Shown piece after piece: positions 6,635 through 12,945 of a stretch of 64,000 bases of DNA. The notes under the pieces were generated by a model. That model was not told the origin of the DNA and did not search any database. It was given only the letters and a program-made list of their open reading frames with translations. A program made the position numbers and the translations under genes. Source of the DNA: Pseudidiomarina insulisalsae (lineage in GTDB: Bacteria; Pseudomonadota; Gammaproteobacteria; Enterobacterales; Alteromonadaceae); contig NZ_PIPY01000004.1 in assembly GCF_003987065.1 (NCBI RefSeq), forward strand, positions 1-64,000. The letters run 5' to 3'. Numbering within the stretch: position 1 is the first letter of the stretch; each line of letters starts with the position of its first letter.

Positions 6635-8065
6635 ATGATCCGTTTATTTTTCTTAGTCTTGTTTTTCTTGCCCTTGGCGAGTGGCGCGCAGCAACAGGTA
6701 CTGAGAGGCGCGACGCTGTACGACGGTACCGGCGCTGATGCCGTAAGTAACAGCACTATCGTCATTGAGGCGGGTGAAATTACCTGTGTCGGCCACGAGT
6801 GTAAGTATTCAGACGACGCCGAGGTAGTCGATCTGAGTGGCCACTATGTCACGCCCGGTCTTATTGATGCGCATGTCCATTATGCTGCAAGCGGTTGGTT
6901 CGATACCCGTCCCTGGATCCCGATTGCTCGTAAAATTTACGATCTGAATCAGTCGCAACAGCAATTGCAAATGAACGTTGAGTCCCTTAACCAGAGTTAC
7001 TTATGTAGTGGTGTTACGGCGGTATTTGACACCGGTAGTTTTCCCTGGACAACCACATTACAGGTAATGTCGAAGTTTAATACCGACAAACCCCGCTTCG
7101 TTGCTGCTGGTCAACTGATTACGCATGATGCTTCGGCCGCCACGCGGAATGTTTTAACGAATCAGGTGATCGAAGATGTTCATGAATTTTTGCCTATGTC
7201 GACGGACGAGGAAGCTTTAGGTAGCGTAGCAACCATCGCGGCTTCGGGCGCATCAGCTGTTAAAGTGTGGTTTGTGGATCCGGCGCCTGAACGCCGCGCA
7301 GAATTGCAGCAACGCTTGCACGTTATCGCCGACGCTGCACACCGCGCCGGTCTACAGTTTATTGTTCATGCCACAGAGCTTGAAAATGCAAAAGCAGCGG
7401 TGAAAGCGGGCGCCGATGTTCTGGTGCATAGTGTCTTTGAAGATTTAATTGATGAAGACTTTGTCAACTTAGTCGCAACTAACGAGGTGGTCTATCAGCC
7501 GACCTTAATCGTGGCGCCGGTCATTAACGAGTTGTTTGCCGATCTTTACTTAGGTCGAAACCCTGAATTTGATGATCCGAATCATTGTATTGCGCCAGAG
7601 GTGAAGCAACTGGTGCAAGAGAACTGGCAGAAGTTTGTGGTCTGGAATCAGCAGTCAGTTTCTTTCCATAACTTTGTTGCTGAGATGCGCGCCGTTGGCG
7701 CGGAGCTCTATCGCGCGCAGACCAACGTGCTGAAACTTTATGAAGGCGGTGCAACGATTGCGACAGCCACCGACGCTGGCAACCCAGGGTTATATCATGG
7801 CCCTGCAATTTACCGTGAGTTGGAAGAAATGCAGGCGGCCGGTATTCCCGCGCAAGCTATTATCACAATGTCGACGCAAAACGGTGCCAAAGCACTGGGC
7901 CTTGAAGCCACAATGGGAACTGTCGAGGTTGGCAAAAATGCCGACCTGGTGATACTGACTGAAGACCCCGGTGAGGATATTTCGGCCTACCGCTCAATCT
8001 CACACGTCATGCGCTTTGGTAAGCTGCATCGGGTGGATGACTTAAATTACGATAGTAACGAGTAA
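6635..8065 (+). CDS. Secreted metal-dependent amidohydrolase
   Basis: This 476-residue protein has a signal peptide (residues 1-18, ending ASGAQ) followed by an amidohydrolase-superfamily barrel. The metal motif HxH is His80-Val-His82 in GLIDAHVHY. A Lys in the SAVKVWF segment, His in IVHATE and VLVHSVF, and the Asp in ATATDAGNPG complete the usual ligand set. It resembles imidazolonepropionase-like secreted amidohydrolases and prolidases, whose substrates vary. GAGG lies at 6624-6627 before the ATG. It ends 10 bp from the convergent DUF4199 gene. Confidence 0.85.
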   Translation: MIRLFFLVLFFLPLASGAQQQVLRGATLYDGTGADAVSNSTIVIEAGEITCVGHECKYSDDAEVVDLSGHYVTPGLIDAHVHYAASGWFDTRPWIPIARKIYDLNQSQQQLQMNVESLNQSYLCSGVTAVFDTGSFPWTTTLQVMSKFNTDKPRFVAAGQLITHDASAATRNVLTNQVIEDVHEFLPMSTDEEALGSVATIAASGASAVKVWFVDPAPERRAELQQRLHVIADAAHRAGLQFIVHATELENAKAAVKAGADVLVHSVFEDLIDEDFVNLVATNEVVYQPTLIVAPVINELFADLYLGRNPEFDDPNHCIAPEVKQLVQENWQKFVVWNQQSVSFHNFVAEMRAVGAELYRAQTNVLKLYEGGATIATATDAGNPGLYHGPAIYRELEEMQAAGIPAQAIITMSTQNGAKALGLEATMGTVEVGKNADLVILTEDPGEDISAYRSISHVMRFGKLHRVDDLNYDSNE

Positions 8066-8075
8066 CTGATAACAG

Positions 8076-8576
8076 TCAGGTTCTGTGGCGTTTTCTTTTC
8101 GTATCGTGAAAGGTGGTACGCATAAAAAACGCCACAACCGCACTGGTCAGGGTGCCGAGCAGCAAGGCACCAATCACTGACTGAATAATATAAGACTGCA
8201 GTGAGAAATACTCGTTCGCGGCCTCAACGCTCATGGTGCCATTGGTGACCACCATCTCGATCATATTGTCGAAAAAGTGTGGTGTGATCAGGTAGTGCGC
8301 GATAATTTGTAATAAAGGTGAGAGTACGGCCACTACTACTGCAATCAGGAAGCCACTCAAGAAGCCCTGCGCCCAACTCATTTCCTGATTCGCCATCGAC
8401 TGGCGTTTATCGCGCAGGGCCAGAATGTAAATCAGCACTGCCACGACAATAAAAAGATTGGTGAAGTAGCGATGATACTCAATGTACTCGTCATGCAAAC
8501 CGACAGCGCGCTCAATGCACAGCCAAAGCAGCAACGCGCCGGAAAATAAGATTCCCCACTTAAGTTCTTTTAGCAT
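8076..8576 (-). CDS. DUF4199-like four-helix membrane protein
   Basis: The 166-residue protein starts at 8576, where AAGGA sits seven bases upstream; a longer frame from 8606 would overlap the preceding gene by 47 bp. Four hydrophobic segments are evident (about residues 7-23, 33-50, 70-93 and 129-153). The pattern fits DUF4199, a family of small membrane proteins of unknown function. Its start overlaps the end of the CDF transporter gene by 17 bp, so the two are translationally coupled and may work together in metal handling (inference). Confidence 0.7.
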   Translation of the reverse strand: MLKELKWGILFSGALLLWLCIERAVGLHDEYIEYHRYFTNLFIVVAVLIYILALRDKRQSMANQEMSWAQGFLSGFLIAVVVAVLSPLLQIIAHYLITPHFFDNMIEMVVTNGTMSVEAANEYFSLQSYIIQSVIGALLLGTLTSAVVAFFMRTTFHDTKRKRHRT

Positions 8577-9483
8577 GTTGGTGTCCTTCTTCAGCGCCGG
8601 GCTCAATACGACAGGCTTCCGACTTAAACTCTAACTCAATGGTAGTATGAAATATCTCAAAACGCGCAATTGCTGCATTAATTTCACGTTTTATTTCAAG
8701 ATAATGGTCGCTGTCGGCAAAGTCATCGTCCAGCTCAACATGCGCGGTCAGAACATGTGATTCGCCATCAAGTGTCCACAGGTGAATGTGATGCACGTCG
8801 ACCACATGGTCAACTGCACGAATAGCCTCAACGACGTCTGCAAACAGCGCGGGGTTTGGGTTAGCCTGAGAGAACAGTTTCAGGGTTTCAACTAAAGCGC
8901 GAACCACGTTGATTAAGATAAAAGCGGTAAATACGAGCGAGAGCAGTGGATCAATAATCGGCCAGTCAACCCAACTCATGACAATGGCGCCAATTAACAC
9001 GGCGACCCAGCCCAGTACGTCCTCCAAAAGGTGCCAGTTGAGCACACGCTCATTCAGTGACTCGCCGGCAGAGAGCTTAAAGGCGGCAAAACCGTTCACC
9101 ACGACACCCAAAACGGCGAGATAAATCATGCCCTCTGTATTGGGCATGACCGGATTGCTCAAACGCGGAATGGTTTCATACAACACCCAGGCTGAACCAG
9201 CTAACAATACCATCGCATTGATGAGCGCGCCCAGTAGGCTGAAGCGTTTAAAGCCATAGGTGAATCCAGTCGTGGCTTTTTTCGCGCCCAGCTTATTCAA
9301 CACCCAGGCCAGTCCTAGCGACAGGCTGTCACCGAGATCATGCACGGCATCAGCAATAATGGCGGTACTGTTGGTCAGTATGCCACCAATAAACTCAATG
9401 ATGGTGAAGCAAAAATTCAACCAGAATGCCATGCCGATACGGCGTGAAGAAGTATCGGCATGATGGTGATGATGATGTCCCAT
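8560..9483 (-). CDS. Cation diffusion facilitator (Zn/Co/Cd exporter) with natural His6 N-terminus
   Basis: This 307-residue CDF protein has six membrane helices within residues about 15-210 and a C-terminal cytosolic domain. The transport-site motif is HDLGD in IIADAVHDLGDSLSLG, typical of the Zn-exporting ZitB/CzcD branch. The protein begins MGHHHHHH, a natural metal-binding tail common in CDF proteins. The C-terminal domain has a DVHHIHLW segment, also typical. It should export divalent metal, probably Zn2+, across the inner membrane against protons. It overlaps the downstream DUF4199 gene and is divergent from ompW. Confidence 0.92.
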   Translation of the reverse strand: MGHHHHHHADTSSRRIGMAFWLNFCFTIIEFIGGILTNSTAIIADAVHDLGDSLSLGLAWVLNKLGAKKATTGFTYGFKRFSLLGALINAMVLLAGSAWVLYETIPRLSNPVMPNTEGMIYLAVLGVVVNGFAAFKLSAGESLNERVLNWHLLEDVLGWVAVLIGAIVMSWVDWPIIDPLLSLVFTAFILINVVRALVETLKLFSQANPNPALFADVVEAIRAVDHVVDVHHIHLWTLDGESHVLTAHVELDDDFADSDHYLEIKREINAAIARFEIFHTTIELEFKSEACRIEPGAEEGHQHAKRT

Positions 9484-9532
9484 AACTGCCTAAATCTAAA
9501 ATGTTTTAACCAGTATAGAGCAGAGCGAAAGC

Positions 9533-9573
9533 TTGATCGAGATCAACGTTTTTTGCACATAACCACATAAAAT
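9533..9573 (+). promoter_or_regulatory. FNR-type site and promoter for ompW
   Basis: TTGAT-CGAG-ATCAA at 9533-9546 is an exact match to the FNR/ANR consensus (TTGAT-N4-ATCAA). TAAAAT at 9568-9573 is a plausible -10, which would put the transcription start near 9580 and the FNR site centre at about -41, the class II activation position. No good -35 is present, as expected for an FNR-dependent promoter. OmpW is FNR-activated in Escherichia coli, so oxygen control here is likely. Confidence 0.8.
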
Positions 9574-9600
9574 ATACGCGTATTCACTAAGGAGTGCTGT

Positions 9601-10296
9601 ATGAAAACGTCAATATTGGTAAGTGGTTTATTGTTAGTGGGTTTCGCTACGCCGGCCGCGGCTGAAATTAGTGTCAATGTGGGTGCCATCGGTGTGATGC
9701 CAAATGATGACAGCGGGTCACTGCAGGTGGTCGAACAGCTCGCCGGATTGCCAGCCGGATCAAGTGGCGTAACGGTTGATGACAACACGCAGCTGGGTAT
9801 CACTTTCGATTATAAGCTGAATCCTAACTGGAGTCTTGAGCTGATTGCGGCAACACCGTTTAAACACGACATTTATGGAACAGGTAGCCTCGCTGGCATG
9901 AAGATCGGTGAAACCAAGCATTTGCCACCTACTTTAATGGCTCAGTATCACTTTGAGCTTGCCAGTGATCGTATTGATCCGTTTATTGGTCTTGGCGTGA
10001 ACTACACCACCTTTTTCGAAGAGCAGGTAAGTCCCGCGCTGGGCGCTGTGCTCACCGATCTCGCGGTCATCGATGCCAGTGACAAAGTCGACTTCGCGTT
10101 ATCGAACAGTTGGGGGGTTGCGGTACAGGCAGGTGTCAATATTGCACTGACTGAAAACTGGGGTGTGCATCTGATGGTGAGCCGTATGGCGATAGATACT
10201 GTTGCCGACGTGCGTATCAACGGTCTCACTGTTGAGTCGGTGACCGTCGATATTGATCCGACCGTCGCAATGCTTGGCATTCGTTACAGCTTCTAG
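9601..10296 (+). CDS. ompW: OmpW-family outer-membrane protein
   Basis: This 231-residue protein has a cleavable signal peptide (residues 1-21, ending TPAAA) and an eight-stranded OmpW-type barrel, with the typical FKHDI segment in the first third and a C-terminal aromatic residue (GIRYSF) for barrel assembly. OmpW proteins form narrow outer-membrane channels for small hydrophobic molecules and respond to stress and oxygen. AAGGAG lies about 7 bp before the ATG, and a perfect FNR site lies 55-68 bp upstream. A 42-residue membrane protein gene follows 10 bp downstream. Confidence 0.92.
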   Translation: MKTSILVSGLLLVGFATPAAAEISVNVGAIGVMPNDDSGSLQVVEQLAGLPAGSSGVTVDDNTQLGITFDYKLNPNWSLELIAATPFKHDIYGTGSLAGMKIGETKHLPPTLMAQYHFELASDRIDPFIGLGVNYTTFFEEQVSPALGAVLTDLAVIDASDKVDFALSNSWGVAVQAGVNIALTENWGVHLMVSRMAIDTVADVRINGLTVESVTVDIDPTVAMLGIRYSF

Positions 10297-10306
10297 GGAG
10301 GCAATT

Positions 10307-10435
10307 ATGCAATTGCTGAAAGAGTTTTTCTCCGATCCCGTAATTTTCTTTTCATTTACCGGGTTAGCAGTTGTCATCGGTATTTGCATTTTTTTTACGG
10401 TTTATTTTCTGACGAAGATAAATGCTGAGAGCTGA
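10307..10435 (+). CDS. DUF3149-like 42-residue membrane protein
   Basis: The start is the ATG at 10307, with GGGAGG (10297-10302) directly upstream. The product has a short amphipathic start (MQLLKEFFSDPV) and one membrane helix. The LLKELFSDP-type beginning plus a single helix is the DUF3149 pattern; function unknown. It sits 10 bp after ompW and is probably in the same FNR-controlled transcript. Confidence 0.7.
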   Translation: MQLLKEFFSDPVIFFSFTGLAVVIGICIFFTVYFLTKINAES

Positions 10436-10500
10436 TCGCTAACAAGCTGACCTTCGTAACCATGAATGAAAGCCATTAGTAGAATGGAGCGGAGGTCAGC

Positions 10501-10899
10501 TTGGCGACACATCTTACACTTTTTTATGACGGAGGTTGTCCGTTGTGCGTGCGTGAAATGCGCCATTTAAAAGCGCTTGACCAAGCCCGTGGGCAGAACC
10601 TCGCCTTTGAAAATATTTGGGCCTCTGACTTCAGCCAGCGTTTTCCTCATGTCGATATTGCTGAAGCTAATCGCATTTTACACGCGCAAACAGCAGACGG
10701 CACCATGCTTTATGGACTCGACGTCACTCATGCCGCCTGGTCGGCAGTCGGACGTGGCTGGTTGACAGCACCTCTCAGGTGGCCATTACTGCGCTGGTTG
10801 GCCGACCACGGGTATCTGGGCTTTGCCAGGTATCGCAACCGTATCTCGAAACTTATTACCGGTAAGGAGCGTTGTCTTGAGTGCTCCCTCGATGAATAA
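10501..10899 (+). CDS. DCC-family (DUF393) thiol-disulfide oxidoreductase-like protein
   Basis: This 132-residue protein starts at TTG (10501), supported by GGAGG at 10491-10495; no ATG is available in frame upstream. The N-terminus carries the family signature YDGGCPLC, with Asp followed by a CxxC pair as in the DCC family. The C-terminus has a CLEC pair. These small cytosolic proteins are predicted thiol-disulfide oxidoreductases, but direct function is poorly known. It converges on the EVE-domain gene. Confidence 0.85.
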   Translation: MATHLTLFYDGGCPLCVREMRHLKALDQARGQNLAFENIWASDFSQRFPHVDIAEANRILHAQTADGTMLYGLDVTHAAWSAVGRGWLTAPLRWPLLRWLADHGYLGFARYRNRISKLITGKERCLECSLDE

Positions 10900-10931
10900 A
10901 TAGTCCTTATCGGGAATAGCTCGTTCCCTGG

Positions 10932-11390
10932 TTAATTGAGTAACGCTAGTACCGCCTGGAACTCATCGGCGGTAAATGGTACGACACTCAGGCGACTGCC
11001 TTTTTGCACCAGGGGATTCGCTGCAAGGGCAGGTGATTTTTTCAATTCCGCAAGTGGCAGCAAACGCGCGAATGTTTGGCGGTATTGCAGCCGTATCGCG
11101 TCCCACCGTGGACGCTCGGGCTTTGATTTTGCGTCAAAGTAGGGCGAATCCGGGTCGAATTGCAAGGGGTCTACAAAGGCTGTCTCAGTCACCTCGGCGA
11201 GTCCGACAATGCCAACCTTGCTACAACTGGAATGATAGATTAGAACCTGATCGCCTTGTTGCATTTCACGCAGGAAGTTGCGCGCCTGGTAATTGCGAAC
11301 ACCGTCCCACACCATTCCTGCATCGCCTCTGGCAGCGATTGTATCGATGCTGCATTCATCAGGTTCAGTTTTCACTAACCAGTACTTCAC
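10932..11390 (-). CDS. EVE-domain protein
   Basis: This 152-residue protein is essentially a single EVE (PUA-like) domain, beginning MKYWLVKTEPDE and containing the typical WDGVRNYQARNFLR and GDQVLIYHS segments. EVE domains bind modified bases in nucleic acids. This stand-alone short form (often called thymocyte nuclear protein 1-like) is widespread in Proteobacteria and its bacterial role is unclear. It is convergent with the DCC gene and divergent from the gene at 11457. Confidence 0.9.
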   Translation of the reverse strand: MKYWLVKTEPDECSIDTIAARGDAGMVWDGVRNYQARNFLREMQQGDQVLIYHSSCSKVGIVGLAEVTETAFVDPLQFDPDSPYFDAKSKPERPRWDAIRLQYRQTFARLLPLAELKKSPALAANPLVQKGSRLSVVPFTADEFQAVLALLN

Positions 11391-11456
11391 AACGGCACTC
11401 CGAGACTATATTGTTGAATGAGCACGAATAATAACAAATACTCAAGGAACACGCCC

Positions 11457-11942
11457 ATGTCAAAGACACTGGTTTTTGCCGATAAATTACTTTCTCTACG
11501 CGGGCAGATCGATATAACTGAGCAGGAAGGCCAGCTAAGTTATCAGGCGCGCGGCGACTTCTCATTGTTCCGCACCCGCTGGCGCGTGTTCCGTGAGGGG
11601 CATGAGGTCGCGATGATCCGCCGCAAGCTGTTTTCATTAAGCCCGACCTACCATATCAGCGGTCAGCTAGGTGAAATGGTGCTGACGCGTAAATTTTTGG
11701 CACTCAACCGCCAGTACACGGTGGCGGGCGGTTCCTATGACGGAGCAACTTTTACCGGTAACTTGTTCGACTTAGCCTTTCAGATTGAGCATCAGGGCCG
11801 ACCGCTGGCGCAGGCACGCGAGAAGCTCATATCCATGCGCGACAAACATCGGCTGGAGGTTCTGAGCGACGATGCTGATGACGAGCTATTCACTGTTATC
11901 GTTATGGTCGTAATGCAAATGGAAAAACGTGACAAAGATTAG
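11457..11942 (+). CDS. LURP-one-related family protein
   Basis: This 161-residue protein resembles the LURP-one/Tubby-like fold family: repeated short beta segments such as MIRRKLFSLSPTYHI and LTRKFLALNRQYTV. The start at 11457 is preferred over an ATG at 11418 because AAGGA (11444-11448) sits 8 bp upstream. No signal peptide or membrane helix. Bacterial members have no settled function. Downstream lies a tandem-repeat stretch rather than a terminator. Confidence 0.75.
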   Translation: MSKTLVFADKLLSLRGQIDITEQEGQLSYQARGDFSLFRTRWRVFREGHEVAMIRRKLFSLSPTYHISGQLGEMVLTRKFLALNRQYTVAGGSYDGATFTGNLFDLAFQIEHQGRPLAQAREKLISMRDKHRLEVLSDDADDELFTVIVMVVMQMEKRDKD

Positions 11943-12045
11943 TCACTTAAGCGGCGTATTTCCATGCCGTCAGCAAGCTCGGTGACCCAGCTTAACTATA
12001 GTGTTAAATAAAAGGGCACCGAGTCCGGCTTGGGTTTTCTACTTG

Positions 12046-12097
12046 TCACATGGTTTAGTCACATGGTTTAGTCACATGGTTTAGTGACATGGTTCAG
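12046..12097. repeat. 13-bp tandem repeat, four copies
   Basis: The unit TCACATGGTTTAG occurs at 12046, 12059 and 12072 without error, and a fourth copy at 12085-12097 differs at two bases. The fourth copy covers the stop codon of the minus-strand gene at 12094-12342. The array is the only tandem repeat of note in the window. Confidence 0.95.
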
Positions 12098-12342
12098 GCT
12101 GATCCCATCAGCATTGCACCGCCTAACCCCAGCGCGCCAAAACCAAAACCGATAACCATTGCAATAAGCATCCAAACCAGTACAGCTTTGGCCCAGTTTG
12201 ACTTTGACGGCTTGGTTGAGCTTGAGAAAGCCCAGACCAGCAGTGCAATCAGGTTCACAATGGGAATGAAGGTCAAAAATAAGGTCAGCATCCATTCACC
12301 GAAACTGACCGTGCTTGAGCTATTAAAACCACCTTGATCCAT
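12094..12342 (-). CDS. Small two-helix membrane protein
   Basis: This 82-residue protein has two hydrophobic segments (about residues 15-40 and 52-78) separated by a short basic loop (SSSTKPSKSNWAK). The start has AAGGA seven bases upstream. The pattern GEWMLTLFLTFIPIVN is recurrent in small uncharacterised membrane proteins of Gammaproteobacteria. The last codon and the stop lie inside the 13-bp tandem repeat, so repeat changes could alter its C-terminus. Confidence 0.75.
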   Translation of the reverse strand: MDQGGFNSSSTVSFGEWMLTLFLTFIPIVNLIALLVWAFSSSTKPSKSNWAKAVLVWMLIAMVIGFGFGALGLGGAMLMGSA

Positions 12343-12450
12343 GAGGGTATCCTTAGTTATTTGCGGTAATTTGTTATTGTGTTATCCGACACCATTAAGC
12401 AACATAGGTGGCAGGCACCTGGGTGTCAATTGAAAAAGAGAGACAAATCA

Positions 12451-12945
12451 ATGAAGAAAATGATCGTGGCAACGTTATTCACGGTTCTTTTAATGAGTGG
12501 GGGAGCGTCGCTGATGGCTGCAGAGTTTACTGTTTACGTGGTTCGTCACGGCGAGAAAGCCGTGGCTGAGAGTAATCCGCCGTTAAATGAAAAGGGGCAG
12601 GAGCGAGCACGGGCACTGGCCAAACTGATGGCGAAGGTCGAGCTACAAGCGGTCTATAGCACACCTTATCGCCGCACCGAGCAGACCGTGGCGCCACTTG
12701 CTCAAGCAAAAGGCCTGAACATACAAAGTTACCGCGCCGGCGAAGCTGAGCAATTGGTGCGCCAACTGCGTGAACAAGGTGAAAATGCGCTGGTAGTGGG
12801 ACATAGTAATACGGTGCCCGGGCTGGTGCGCTCACTCGGCGGCAGCAGCGAAGAGCTCACCGAACAGCATTATGGCGATCTCTTTGTACTGCATTTTCGT
12901 GATGATAATGTGCATCAAATCCGACTGATGCTGCCGCCGTACTAA
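12451..12945 (+). CDS. Periplasmic histidine phosphatase (SixA-like)
   Basis: The 164-residue protein starts at 12451 so that it begins with a proper signal peptide (MKKMIVATLFTVLLMSGG... ending near LMAAE); a longer frame upstream lacks one. The catalytic motif RHGEK and a second His in VVGHSNTVP identify the histidine-phosphatase (phosphoglycerate-mutase-like) superfamily. It is close in size to SixA but exported, so its substrate is probably a periplasmic phosphoester. The stop overlaps that of the convergent diguanylate cyclase gene by 4 bp; both stops sit in the loop of a small 5-bp GC hairpin (12935-12951). Confidence 0.85.
   Translation: MKKMIVATLFTVLLMSGGASLMAAEFTVYVVRHGEKAVAESNPPLNEKGQERARALAKLMAKVELQAVYSTPYRRTEQTVAPLAQAKGLNIQSYRAGEAEQLVRQLREQGENALVVGHSNTVPGLVRSLGGSSEELTEQHYGDLFVLHFRDDNVHQIRLMLPPY

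Noticed and set aside
8560-9483. The MGHHHHHH start as a sign of vector or construct sequence
   Set aside because: The gene is continuous with native neighbours, and His-rich tails are normal in CDF exporters.
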